Shown here in pieces: positions 35,365 through 45,600 of a stretch of DNA of 64,000 nt. The notes below the pieces were generated by a model. The model saw nothing but the letters and a program-made list of their open reading frames with translations. It was not told the origin of the DNA and did no database searches. How positions within the stretch are numbered: the stretch's first letter is position 1; each line of letters opens with the position of its first letter. Source of the stretch: Microbulbifer variabilis (GTDB taxonomy: Bacteria; Pseudomonadota; Gammaproteobacteria; Pseudomonadales; Cellvibrionaceae). A program made the position numbers and the translations under genes. The stretch lies in assembly GCF_023716485.1 (NCBI RefSeq), contig NZ_CP092418.1:3207001-3271000 (forward strand), in the 5' to 3' direction.

Positions 35365-36465
35365 ATGAAAAGAAACTTGATAATGCTGGTACCAGGACTT
35401 ACCCGTGTCACCAGTACTGCACAATTGTCTGAGTTTACAGAGGGGCTTATTGCCGCGAGTGAACGTATACCACTCACCCCCATAGCGGCGCCCACTATTC
35501 CCCCGGGCGTTCAGCGTTTACGAGCTACCTCCGCAGGGCAGGAGATGGAACTGGACCTGGTTGAAGCTTATTGGAACGACCTGGTACCCAGTATTACCCA
35601 ACAGACATTAAAAACTCGCCTCGCCAGGGGCTTTTCACTTATCTGGTTCTGGCTCGCTAATTTACATATTTGGAAAGGAGTACTGCGGCGCAAATACCTC
35701 ACCTTTGGGCTAACCCTGTCAGCACTAGCCTTTATAGTTTGGTACCTGGGTACCATTATACTATTTGTTGAAGCTATTGAACCTGCCGCTGATAATCCAT
35801 TCTTCCCTCTGGTAGAGGAATTGAAAAGATCTGTTGAATATATTGGTGGCTGGCGTATTTGGGCAGTAGCAACAGCGATTGTCGCTCTGATGCCCGTATC
35901 ACTACTGGTTGATATCTCAGATTTTTGTAAGCGCTATCTAACCAATGAGCCCGCGGCCAGAGGTAAACCCGCTGTGCGCTTTGAGATTATCAGACGTGTG
36001 CGCGAGCAACTGCAAAGCAGCCTAGCCTTAGAAAACTATGAATCAGTTACAATAGTTGGGCATAGCTTTGGTAGCGTAGTTACTGTGGACCTCTTTGCAG
36101 ACCTTCCCTCCTTTGGCACGCCAGTGCGAATTCTAACCATGGGCTCATTAATCGAAGTTCTGGGTAAACAGGCCCCATGGCTACAAAACGAAGTTCTAGA
36201 GTTATCCCAGCGTGATGACCTGATTGAATGGATTGATATCAAATCCCACTCCGACTGGTTTGCCAGCGGCTCAGCCGTACCTGAAGCTCATAATTGCTAT
36301 GAGAGGGTAATCGGTTCTTATGGCACTTTTCCAGATAAAATCGCGGCTAAAGTACATTCCCGCTATTTCGACAATCAGGAAGCAGTCAGATTTCTATTGT
36401 CATATTTTGAACGACAGGACTCCGCTAAAATTTGTACAAATGAAGATGCCTTAGAACCAGCTTAA
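35365..36465 (+). CDS. Membrane-spanning alpha/beta hydrolase, unknown substrate
   Basis: This 366-residue protein begins with a lipase-like strand (LIMLVPGLTR). It carries two hydrophobic segments at about 112-137 and 163-183, then a nucleophile elbow GHSFGS with Ser234 and a likely catalytic His331 in KVHSRYF. The membrane segments interrupt the hydrolase fold between the first strand and the nucleophile, an unusual arrangement reminiscent of membrane-tethered lipases. It would act at the inner membrane on a lipid or acylated molecule. It heads a three-gene same-strand group (lipoprotein 88 bp later, then a small helical protein). No named family is recognised beyond the fold. Confidence 0.68.
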   Translation: MKRNLIMLVPGLTRVTSTAQLSEFTEGLIAASERIPLTPIAAPTIPPGVQRLRATSAGQEMELDLVEAYWNDLVPSITQQTLKTRLARGFSLIWFWLANLHIWKGVLRRKYLTFGLTLSALAFIVWYLGTIILFVEAIEPAADNPFFPLVEELKRSVEYIGGWRIWAVATAIVALMPVSLLVDISDFCKRYLTNEPAARGKPAVRFEIIRRVREQLQSSLALENYESVTIVGHSFGSVVTVDLFADLPSFGTPVRILTMGSLIEVLGKQAPWLQNEVLELSQRDDLIEWIDIKSHSDWFASGSAVPEAHNCYERVIGSYGTFPDKIAAKVHSRYFDNQEAVRFLLSYFERQDSAKICTNEDALEPA

Positions 36466-36553
36466 TGAAAGTTGAGTGATAGCAGCCCCAACTATCGCTT
36501 ACTTGAAGCAACAGTCAGAATACCCATAAACGTCAACAGCAAGGAGAGTACAG

Positions 36554-37057
36554 ATGTTGTCCACCCCACCCAAGGTAGCATCCGCTCTGTTATACATAGT
36601 TCTGGCTCTAGCCATCAGCAGTTGCTCCCAGCTAGCTCCAAGATATGATGCGGAACTCTATTCAGACCTCACAGAGGTGAATGCAGAACTCATGCAGTTC
36701 TTTTCCTCAGTTTCTCATGGTACAAATAAAGAATCCTATGCTAAAAGAGACCAAAACTACCATGCATTAATTGGCAAGATTGACGCCTTGGCGATGCAAT
36801 CCAACACCCGGCCAATGCCCAATAAAGATATACTCAAGAAAATCAACAACTATTTGAGTTCTACAGGAGCAGATATCCTTTTCAATGAGCAGCCACCCAG
36901 TGTCAATTCACTAAAAAAAATCTCTAGCAGTCTTAATCGAATGCGCAAAGAAGACGAAGACAAGGGGCTTCGCTCTACCATTGTGGCGCTTTTCAAGAAT
37001 GAAGTTGTAATCTCTATGGACCAGGCTTTAACTTACGAATCCTTCTTAAACCGCTGA
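36554..37057 (+). CDS. Putative lipoprotein, unknown function
   Basis: This 167-residue protein has a lipobox ISSC with Cys24 as acylation site and Ser at +2, predicting outer-membrane anchoring. The mature part is charged and mostly helical (DLTEVNAELMQFFSSV, NSLKKISSSLNRMRKEDEDKG). No domain is recognised. A strong AAGGAG site precedes the ATG. It sits 88 bp after the membrane hydrolase and 10 bp before the next small gene, so a shared transcript is likely. Confidence 0.62.
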   Translation: MLSTPPKVASALLYIVLALAISSCSQLAPRYDAELYSDLTEVNAELMQFFSSVSHGTNKESYAKRDQNYHALIGKIDALAMQSNTRPMPNKDILKKINNYLSSTGADILFNEQPPSVNSLKKISSSLNRMRKEDEDKGLRSTIVALFKNEVVISMDQALTYESFLNR

Positions 37058-37067
37058 GGACTTTGCC

Positions 37068-37406
37068 ATGTCACTGGACGTAACCCAATTGATCTCAGAT
37101 ATTAAAGATGCAGCCTCTACCGTTATTGAGCATGACATCACAGAAATCCGTGGCTTCTCAGAGCGCCAGTTATCCGCTCTAGCCCTTCAGGCAAAATTGA
37201 TTGCCAAAGCCATCGCGGAAAACGAAATCGGTGAGGACTTGAGAGATTACTTTCTTGATTCTATCGAGGATATGGCATTGAATTTTGCCAGAACCCTCCG
37301 CGGCCTTCTCGCTGTAACCATAGAAAAAATCTGGAATGCCGTCGTGGGAGTAATTTGGACCGCATTGGAAGCCTGCACAGGTATTTCATTAAAAATCGCT
37401 TCCTGA
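37068..37406 (+). CDS. Small helical protein, unknown function
   Basis: This 112-residue product has no signal peptide. It is predominantly helical, with a polar N-terminal two thirds (LISDIKDAASTVIEHDI, then QLSALALQAKLIAKAIAENEIGEDL) and a hydrophobic, Trp-containing C-terminal helix at about 78-104 (VTIEKIWNAVVGVIWTALEA). That end may insert in or lie on a membrane. A TGAGGA site lies ahead of the ATG, 10 bp after the lipoprotein stop. I do not recognise a family. It completes the three-gene cassette. Confidence 0.6.
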   Translation: MSLDVTQLISDIKDAASTVIEHDITEIRGFSERQLSALALQAKLIAKAIAENEIGEDLRDYFLDSIEDMALNFARTLRGLLAVTIEKIWNAVVGVIWTALEACTGISLKIAS

Positions 37407-38103
37407 GCATTCAGTAATTATATAGCCCCACAAATGTCACGGACTGACTGTGGGGAATGCCATGATGTAATTGTTTTTATATTTCAAGCAGTTTTACGGA
37501 AATAGCATTCTTCATTACCGCCACACTGCCCCTCTAAATCAGCTTCCGACTCCGCGAACAATTCAAGTAGCCATCCGGGAAATATCGAAGTAATCCTTTG
37601 CTAAAGATAAGTCAATCCGCTTACTTCTTCCTCTTCAAGGTTAATATCGATAAGCCCCCAGCGGCTTAAAAACACATTAGCAAACAGAGAATAATAATTG
37701 GGGCCTTGCTGAAATATGGGATTAAGGTTGGACTACTGGCGTGGTGTGGCCGGCTCAGATAAATCTGGCCAGCAACCCTGCCCCCTACTTTTAAGCGGTT
37801 AGGGGAGTTCTCCGATGACCCTACCCTTTAACAGAACCAGGTGTCTGCGACTGCACTCAAACTATTGCAGCTCAGCCACAAAGGCTTTCACAGAGAAAAC
37901 GGCCCCGTTACGACCATCCTGCTGAAAGAACAATAACCTACAATCTCTGCAGGCATTGATGCTGAACATTCTATCCTGCCCAGCCAAATTTTCGGACAAA
38001 AAACAACCAATTCGTCATTTGGAAACAGCTCACTAGCTGCCGCGCCCCAGTTTCCGCATAATTAACGTCCGCACACGCAACTGAACACCAAATGGCCTGA
38101 TGT
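37407..38103. other. Intergenic region upstream of rdgC
   Basis: About 700 bp without a credible gene on either strand. CCCCACA (37426-37432) and TGTGGGG (37449-37455) form a hairpin shortly after the cassette, without a T run. The remainder shows nothing I can assign. Confidence 0.4.
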
Positions 38104-39096
38104 ATGTGGTTTAAGAACCTTCGTATTTACCGCTTAACCAAAGAATTCTCTCTGGATGCCGAAAAACTAAACGAGCTACTGGAAGCCCAGGCATTTGTGC
38201 CTTGCGGTAGCCAGGACAGTGTCCGCTACGGTTGGGTCTCTCCCCTGGGCAGACACGGCAATCAATTGGTACATGCCACCAATGGCTACCTGATGGTCTG
38301 CGCCAAGAAGCAAGAAAAAGTTCTACCAGCAACCGTTATCAATGAGAAAGTAGAAGAAATGGCCCAGGCCATTTCAGAAAAAGAGGCCCGACAGGTGGGC
38401 CGCAAGGAACGTCAAAACCTCAAAGATGAGGTACTGCTGGAAATGCGGCCCAAGGCTTTTGCACGGTCCCGCTTGCACTTCGCCTATATCGCCCCGCAGG
38501 AAGGCTGGGTAGTGGTTGATGCTTCCTCTGCCTCCGCCGCTGAAGAGTTATTGGAAAATCTACGCGAAGCCATTAGCAGCCTCGCGGTAGTCCCTCTATC
38601 AGCCAAAAACCTGCCACAACAAACAATGACCCACTGGCTCACCGCTCCCGAGGCCCCCGCTCAATTTGATTTCGGACACGAATGCGAACTGCGCGACCCA
38701 AAGGACAGCGGCAGTGTGATCCGCTGCAAAAACCAAGACCTATGCGCCGAGGAAATTCACAACCACTTGGTTGCTGGCCTGCAGGTACATAAATTAGGGT
38801 TGGTTTGGCGCGGCGGGGTCGATTTCCTGGTGGACGACCAACTCTCCGTGAAACGGGTAAAGTTCAGCGATGAGCTGCTGGAAAAGGCAGATAACACCGA
38901 TGCCGAAAGTGCGGCGCTGCGCTTCGATGCAGATTTCGCAGTAATGGCACTGGAAATTTCAGCCCTAATCAAGGATCTACTCAATGCCTTTGGTGGCGTT
39001 AATACCGAATCTGCCAGCGTAGAGGAGATGGTCGCTAAAGCCTCCCGCTCTGAAGCTGAAGAGCTGGCGCGAGAAGTAGAAGAAGTGGTCTTCTGA
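38104..39096 (+). CDS. rdgC: Recombination-associated protein RdgC
   Basis: This 330-residue protein matches RdgC over its full length: MWFKNLRIYRLTK at the start, AFVPCGSQDSVRYGWVSPLGRHG, VLPATVINEKVEE, EMRPKAFARSR, and HLVAGLQVHKLGLVW in the C-terminal half. RdgC forms a ring-shaped dimer around DNA and restrains RecA filament activity; in E. coli it is needed for growth when recombination or replication restart is impaired. It lies alone, convergent with gnd. E. coli RdgC is 303 residues; the extra length here is at the acidic C terminus. Confidence 0.94.
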   Translation: MWFKNLRIYRLTKEFSLDAEKLNELLEAQAFVPCGSQDSVRYGWVSPLGRHGNQLVHATNGYLMVCAKKQEKVLPATVINEKVEEMAQAISEKEARQVGRKERQNLKDEVLLEMRPKAFARSRLHFAYIAPQEGWVVVDASSASAAEELLENLREAISSLAVVPLSAKNLPQQTMTHWLTAPEAPAQFDFGHECELRDPKDSGSVIRCKNQDLCAEEIHNHLVAGLQVHKLGLVWRGGVDFLVDDQLSVKRVKFSDELLEKADNTDAESAALRFDADFAVMALEISALIKDLLNAFGGVNTESASVEEMVAKASRSEAEELAREVEEVVF

Positions 39097-39146
39097 TAGC
39101 CCTGTTTTACTGCAAAAGAAATGAATGGAGCAGTGAACAATAACCT

Positions 39147-39180
39147 GACCTTGAGCGGGACGAAAGCCCCGCCCAAGGTC
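39147..39180. terminator. Hairpin between convergent rdgC and gnd
   Basis: GACCTTG (39147-39153) pairs with CAAGGTC (39174-39180), and GCGGG/CCCGC inside extends the stem after one mismatch. It lies between the rdgC and gnd stops. There is no T run, so a factor-independent role is uncertain. Confidence 0.45.
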
Positions 39181-39200
39181 AAAGTGTCGCTTTCTGAAGC

Positions 39201-40721
39201 TCAGATCTCCACAACTGGTCGGCCCGGCTCACCCCACAACACATGGTATTTGCGCTGCTCGGGCTGATCTACCCGTGAAAAGGTGTGCGCACCAAAGAAG
39301 TCCCGCTGCCCTTGCAGCAAGTTGGCTGGTAGGGACTCTGAACGGAAAGCGTCGTAATAGCTCAGAGCTGAAGACAGCGCCGGTACCGGAATGCCATTGA
39401 GAGTTGCACTCGCCACTGCCTGGCGCCAGTTAGCCTGGTGATCGGCGATCTGCTGGGTAAAGAAGTCATCTAATAACAAATTAGAGAGTTTGGAGTCTCG
39501 ATCGTAGGCGTCACTAATCGATTGCAGGAATACCGCACGGATTATACAGCCGGCACGCCAGATTCTCGCAATTTCCGAGAAGTTCAGCTGCCAGCCCTGC
39601 TCCCGCGCAGCCAGTTTCATCAGGTCAAAACCTTGGGCGTAAACACAGATCTTGGCGCAGTAAAGGGCATCGTGCAGCTGTTGGATCACCTCCTCACGCT
39701 GCTCTGCCGCTACCTGGGTGAGAACTGGGCCCTTGAGTTTCTGCGCGGCGCGGGTGCGCAAAATTTTGCGAGTAGATAGGGAGCGGGCGTAAACCGCCTC
39801 GGCAATACTCGGCGCAGGACAGCCTACTTCAAGACTGCTGATAGCCGTCCAAAGGCCGGTCCCCTTCTGACCCGCACGATCCAAAATCACATCCACCAGC
39901 GGTTGTTCGGTAACAGAGTCTAGGGTGGAAAGCACTTCAGCACTGATATTAATCAGGTAGCTGTTTAACGGACCTCGATTCCACTCACGGAACACTTCGG
40001 CAATCTCCGCCGGTGACATCGCCAAGGCACTGCGCATCACATGGTAAGCCTCGCAGATCATTTGCATATCCGCGTACTCGATGCCGTTGTGCACCATTTT
40101 TACATAGTGCCCAGAACCAATAGGGCCGATATAAGCCGCGCAGGGCTCACCCTCTTTCACCGGGTTACCCGGCTCAAAGCGCTCTATAGGCTGGCCACTG
40201 GCCTTATCCACTTTGGCCGAAATCGCGTGCCAAACGGGCTCGATACGGCTCCAGGCGTAGCGATCGCCACTGGGCATCAGCGACGGCCCAAATCGCGCAC
40301 CAACCTCACCACCTGATACTGCCGTTGTAAAGAAGATCAGCTTACCTTCATAGCGCTTAGCACGCTCTACGGAGTCAGTCCAAAGGCTGTTACCCGTGTC
40401 CACAACAATATCATCAGCCTTGAGGCCAGCATCCAACAGTTTGCAACAAACATCATCTACTGGCGCCCCTGCAGGTACAGAAAGAATGATCAAGTGCGGC
40501 GCTTTGACCTTAGCCAACAACTCAGTGTATGAGTTACAGGTTTCCACGCGCGCAGGCCGATCACCACGTTCCTTTTTATCCTGTTCTAGCAGTGCATTGA
40601 GCCGGTTGTGATCCAAATCGAAGGCACAGACCCGATAGCCATTATCAGCCAAGTTCAAGATCAGGTTCTTACCCATCACACCAGCGCCAATAAAGCCAAT
40701 GTCGCACTGTGAATCAGACAT
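39201..40721 (-). CDS. gnd: 6-phosphogluconate dehydrogenase, decarboxylating
   Basis: This 506-residue enzyme has the Rossmann GFIGAGVMGKNLILNL, then SVPAGAPVDDV, the substrate-binding VSGGEVGARFGPSLMPSG, the catalytic HYVKMVHNGIEYADMQ, and a late AGCIIRAVFL segment. It oxidises 6-phosphogluconate to ribulose 5-phosphate and CO2 with NADP+ in the pentose phosphate pathway. The ATG at 40721 has GGAG upstream; an ATG five codons earlier lacks a ribosome site. Length is slightly above the E. coli enzyme (468), within the range of long-form Gnd proteins. No zwf or pgl gene is adjacent. Confidence 0.94.
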   Translation of the reverse strand: MSDSQCDIGFIGAGVMGKNLILNLADNGYRVCAFDLDHNRLNALLEQDKKERGDRPARVETCNSYTELLAKVKAPHLIILSVPAGAPVDDVCCKLLDAGLKADDIVVDTGNSLWTDSVERAKRYEGKLIFFTTAVSGGEVGARFGPSLMPSGDRYAWSRIEPVWHAISAKVDKASGQPIERFEPGNPVKEGEPCAAYIGPIGSGHYVKMVHNGIEYADMQMICEAYHVMRSALAMSPAEIAEVFREWNRGPLNSYLINISAEVLSTLDSVTEQPLVDVILDRAGQKGTGLWTAISSLEVGCPAPSIAEAVYARSLSTRKILRTRAAQKLKGPVLTQVAAEQREEVIQQLHDALYCAKICVYAQGFDLMKLAAREQGWQLNFSEIARIWRAGCIIRAVFLQSISDAYDRDSKLSNLLLDDFFTQQIADHQANWRQAVASATLNGIPVPALSSALSYYDAFRSESLPANLLQGQRDFFGAHTFSRVDQPEQRKYHVLWGEPGRPVVEI

Positions 40722-41859
40722 CAAATTCTCCGTCATAAGATAGGGGGGCTTTCAAGGGCGCGGAGTATAACAATATGAGTCCAGGGCAGGGAGAGCAAAA
40801 ACCAAACAAAACCGTCCCCAGCCATAGTAAAAACGGCTTGTGAAGTACAAACTGGTACAGGTTATCCCTTCGCCAAGGACTTCCTCAAATTAGCCAGTAA
40901 CGTGATAGCTTTTATCCTTTAATGCCAAATACACGCTCAGTATGCCCCACAAAAGCCTGCCCGAGTTAATTTAGATATTTAAAGCACTACAAAAAGACCT
41001 ATGCAAAATTACACGCTGTCCGTTGATGCTAATTCAATCCACAACAAGACATTTACTGGAAGCCTCACGCTTTTCATCGGGTTTCTAACTATTTAGATAT
41101 TTTCAAATATATTTCCTTTAATTCCCAACTCAAGTGAAAATCATACTAACGAAAGGCTATAAATAGTCGATATTTTCTTAACTGCTCAGGACTGGGAATA
41201 CATCGACAGATTAAATCGACCCAATGGAAAAAATACAATCAACAAAACCTTCCCATAACCAGGAACCCAGCCACCGATAGTGTGTTGTTATTAGCAGTCA
41301 TAACACCCCACCAGGAACTATTTTATATACAAACATGAAATAAGAATTGAAATAAAGTTAAGAAAACTGACAAACCAAAAGTTATATAAGCACTTTTACC
41401 TCGTTGAATTTAATGAGAGAACAAGTCCTAAATTCCTGTATCTTTGCACAACTCAAAACACATCAGAAATCTTAATAAAGACCCCCAGAACAAAAATAAT
41501 AAAAATCTGCGAATGTCACTATCAACAATATAATACCTTCTTCTTATGTACGCCAACCTACCACCACACGATTCATAAATAAAACCAACCTATTAATAGA
41601 TTGAGTTTGAGGATAGGAAATACGCCCCACAAATAAATCTGCGTCTATTTGGGCTAGACATCCCCCCAACAGTCGTCCCAACTCGTCTTTATAAATGGAA
41701 GGGGTTGGAACTGGGTCGGCTCCTATTATTGAGGTCAACTAAGTTTCATCACTTTCCAGCGATGATGAACGCTTCAAAAGGTAGCGCATATAAATTGACC
41801 AAGCATCAAGTAATGTGCCTGCATTAATAATTAACAGAAATATTAGGAACATCATTATT
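40722..41859. other. Long AT-rich gene-poor interval
   Basis: About 1.1 kb of clearly AT-rich sequence with frequent A/T runs. A 64-codon leftward frame at 41544-41738 starts with TTG directly after a stop and matches no family I know; I do not call it. Nothing else is supported. Confidence 0.45.
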
Positions 41860-42342
41860 ATGAAAAAGATCCTTACCGCTGCTTCTATCTGTTTAGCCTC
41901 TTTTGGGATAGCCGGGCTCGCGAATGCAGAAACCTGGTCTCCCCCAGGTGCAATCGCCCTAGCGAGTGATGGTAACCTCGAAGTAGAGAAAGGTATCCTG
42001 CTTCAATGTAAACTTTCTGGAAGTGTCGACTCTACAGGAGCAGATGCCTCAGTTGGAAGCCTGGCCCTCTCGGGAGGTTTCCTTAACATTTGCGGCACTA
42101 TTTCTTTTAGCGGGCTACCATATGCCCTTGTAGGACATGCAAACAATACTGTAACCCTAAAAAATGTAAACGTAGCAGCTGTATCAGGTAATTGCGCGGG
42201 AGATTTGAATGGAAGTTTCGACCAGTCAACAGGCAAAATTACCTTTAATGATGCCCAAATACCTAGTACTGGATCAGGATCTCCCTGTGTTATAAATGGC
42301 GTTGTATCTACCAATCCACAATCATCATTCACTGTACCCTAG
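41860..42342 (+). CDS. PraB-like secreted protein
   Basis: This 160-residue protein has a clean signal peptide (MKKILTAASICLASFGIAGLANA). The mature domain has four cysteines (50, 78, 112, 143) and a layout resembling the Pseudomonas PraB/'alkane oxidation protein activator' group: LLQCKLSGSVDSTGADA, then LNICGTISFSGLPYAL, then NCAGDLNGSFD, ending SSFTVP. PraA/PraB-type proteins are exported, and some are linked to surfactant-like activity or biofilm matrix; the role here is inferred. The ATG at 41860 has AGGAA upstream; an earlier in-frame ATG would hide the signal peptide. A hairpin terminator follows. Confidence 0.65.
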   Translation: MKKILTAASICLASFGIAGLANAETWSPPGAIALASDGNLEVEKGILLQCKLSGSVDSTGADASVGSLALSGGFLNICGTISFSGLPYALVGHANNTVTLKNVNVAAVSGNCAGDLNGSFDQSTGKITFNDAQIPSTGSGSPCVINGVVSTNPQSSFTVP

Positions 42343-42659
42343 ATAGCCCCCTATAATTTAGACGCACGGGGTACTATCAGCAATCATGATGGTGCCCCTT
42401 ATACAATTAATTGACTTATAGCAAAACACCCACCTAACCTAACTACCCTCAACTCACCCATCACCAGCCAAAGAACCTAAGCTTTAGCAATCGGCTAAAA
42501 ATTCATAAAGAAATATTCAAAAAACTGGCAAATTATCAAATAGCAAGTTTACATTTAAAAACGCACCTCAATCTGTCAGAAGAACCTATCCAACAGATCA
42601 AGGTGCTCTTAAAGAGGCAATTAACATTTAAATCTGTCAATCAACCATAATCGCAGAGT
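42343..42659. other. Intergenic region between convergent genes
   Basis: A 317-bp gap between the PraB-like gene and the convergent TonB-dependent receptor gene. It contains the hairpin at 42368-42398; the rest is AT-rich and featureless. Confidence 0.45.
42368..42402 (+). terminator. Terminator after the PraB-like gene
   Basis: GGGGTACTATCA (42368-42379) and TGATGGTGCCCC (42387-42398) form a 12-bp stem with two G-U pairs in RNA and a 7-base loop, followed by TTAT. It lies 26 bp after the stop. Confidence 0.6.
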
Positions 42660-45600
42660 TTAAAACCCTTTACTTATACTGAACCCAACAATACGAGGCT
42701 CTAAAGTAAATACATTTGTGGTGAGACCTGAATCATCACTATTAGTAAACATGTCTGTGATCGGTGCATCATCAAATATATTCTTCACATAGAGCTGCAT
42801 ATACAATTCTGAGTTAGGATGACTCAAACTGACTGAAGCATTGAGGTTACTCCAGGCCTTTAAACGGTCATACTCTGTATTGTAAACCCTTGCGTAACTC
42901 TCTGATTGACGATAATAGTCAGTTCGCAAAGTTAGGTCCCAATCTTCGATAGGAATTGTATGCTCCACTCCCAAATTTACTGTGAACCGTGGGGCATTTG
43001 GCAGTTCATTGCCACTTAAATCGGCGGCAAAGCCTCTCGCTCCATTCGGTGCATCAGTGAGCGGGTTATAGGGGTCGATATTTAGCCACTCATGGAAATA
43101 CTGGCTAGACTCTATTTCCGGTGTGAAAGAACCCCATCTACCCGTAGTATCACATAAAGCCCAAAGCATTAATGGGTATGGTATTGCAAATGTCGCCTCC
43201 ACTACATCTTTCGGCGCAACACAGTTAGAAGGAACTTGAAGACTTGGACGAACAACTAACCAATCCTCATGTCCTTGAGTACGGTTCATTACATCAATAG
43301 ACTCTTCACCATCTGCAATACGGGTCTTTAGGTAACCCATATTCATATCTAGCCGAGTGTTGTCTGTAAGCTGCCATGCTAGTTCCAGCTCAATCCCCAT
43401 ACTCTCTGCATCAAAGTTTTCGTTTAACGAAATACGGTCAACAATTTGGGAAACTTGATAGTCGCTATAGTCATAGTAAAAAGCATTAGCGTTGAGAGTT
43501 AAGCTGCCATCAAGTAAAACATTCTTTGTTCCAATTTCAATTGCATTAACAAATTCAGGTTTAAAAGTTTCATCTAAAGGTTGGTATTGCACAACGTTGG
43601 GATCAATATCTGCGCGAGGGGGATTGGTGCCGCCCCCTTTGTAACCGTGGGCAAAGGAGAGATAAAGCATAGTTTCATCGGTAAAGGGCGTATCTGTACG
43701 CCAGTCTAGTACAGCGCGCCCAGTGTACTCCTTCCAGCTTTGAGTAACGGCATCACCCTCCGGATACCCTTTATAAACCAGCCCCCCAGAGGCAGGGCCA
43801 GGAACGATCTCACCGGTATCATTATCAGTTTCTGTTCCCAGTAATAACTGACTGGGTACCGGTGTGGAACGCTTGCGATCATTCGTGTAGCGTAGACCAG
43901 TGGTAAGCTTTACATCATTATTAATTTGCCAGTAGGTTTCACCAAAAATAGCCCAGGATCGTGTTTCCACTAGATTTCGACTGAGGAAATAATTATGACC
44001 TTCCTCATCAATATTCTCTAATGAGTTGTAATCCACATACATACAATCTTGAAAACCCTCAATGTTCTGAGGGTCCGTGCAATTCTCTGTACCCAAACCA
44101 GCCTCAGGATCATCAACGCCATTGTATACATGCTCGGCAATCAGGGAGAACATATTATTAAATACAAAATAATCATCCTGAGTTTTAAAATCTAGATAAT
44201 TAGCTCCCACAACAAAATTCCAAGGGCCATCAAAGGATGTTTGCAATCTGAATTCTTGACTCCACTGTTTGTTATCAGATCGGCTGATATCCACTGCCAA
44301 GACGCCATCCGAAGGACCTAACTGTGGATCGGTGTAGATCCCATTAGGCGTAGGGCCAGGATCCAATCCATATTCAGTAGAATCACTAAAAATCGAGTCT
44401 GACACATACCGGTTGTAATCTTGGGAAGAGTAATAGTCGTCCTTGGCATAAGTCGACTGGGAATAAAATGTAAGAGTATCACTCATTTCCCATGCAAAAT
44501 TTAACTGTACCAAGTCATTCTCAGCGCGAAACACAGGATCAAAACTGGTAGCAATTTCACGCAAATCCCTGGACTGCTCAGCATTGGCATAAGGATTTGG
44601 AAGAAATTCCTTCATTACCGGATAATAGCCTTGAAGAAGTGCTTGTGGAGCAACAACAAATGCAAGCCCCTTAGCATTGGTTGTACCATATGCTTCATCA
44701 CTATAGATTGAGCCGGGTAAACAACCTTGACTAAAAAAACCTGTGAAATTTTCTGGTACTTCAACATCTCCAATCATTGAAACGCCTGGATCTGTCGTAC
44801 AGAGCTGCTTCCCTGTACGTGAACGCTTATCATCCTCCTCAAAATGCTGCCAAATTAGATTGGCGCTAAATGTTTCTGAAGGCTCCCACTCAAAAATTGC
44901 CCGAGTGGAATAAAGATCACGATCATTGACGTCATTGTCTGTATAGGTATTAGTATCAAATCCATCGCGCTTGGTCATAGCACCGGAGAGGCGTAACCCC
45001 ATGGTCTCCCCAATGGGTAAATTAAACATACCGCTAGTACGCTTCGAATTATAACTACCTATCTCCGCTTTAATTTCAGAGGAAAACTCATCCTCTGGCA
45101 TAACCGGCAACATATTAACCACACCAGCTGTGGCATTACGACCATACAATGTGCCTTGTGGTCCGCGTAGCACTTCCACCCGCTCAACATCAAAAAACTC
45201 CTGCTCAAACAACCTGTTACGAATCAATGGAGCATTATTAAAACTCACTGCCACTGCAGGATCTGTGGCGGCAGAAACTGCCTTGGTGCCAACACCGCGA
45301 ATGGAAAAGTTATAGGTACTAAAATTTGATTTGGAGAAGTTTACATTCGGTATCGCCCGTAGTAGTTCCTCACCACGTTCGATCTTCAAGGCATCCATGC
45401 TATCCCCAGAGAGTGCCGAAACTGCAATAGGAACATCTTGGATACTCTCCTCAATTTTCTGGGCCGTTACCGTCACTTCCTCGATCGGCTGTTTGGAGCG
45501 GCTACTTCTTTCCGTATCCTGTTCCTCCTGGGCTAGGGCCGCAGTGGAAACGGTAGACATCACCAGACAGGCTATTGCAGCGCTGTACCAGGGCGTTGTT

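Noticed and set aside
37426..37455. CCCCACA/TGTGGGG hairpin
   Set aside because: No T run and no close stop codon context to call it a terminator; kept only as a note in the intergenic entry.
41544..41738. 64-codon frame on the - strand in the AT-rich interval
   Set aside because: It begins with TTG directly after a stop and matches nothing I know. A gene remnant is possible, but I cannot support it.
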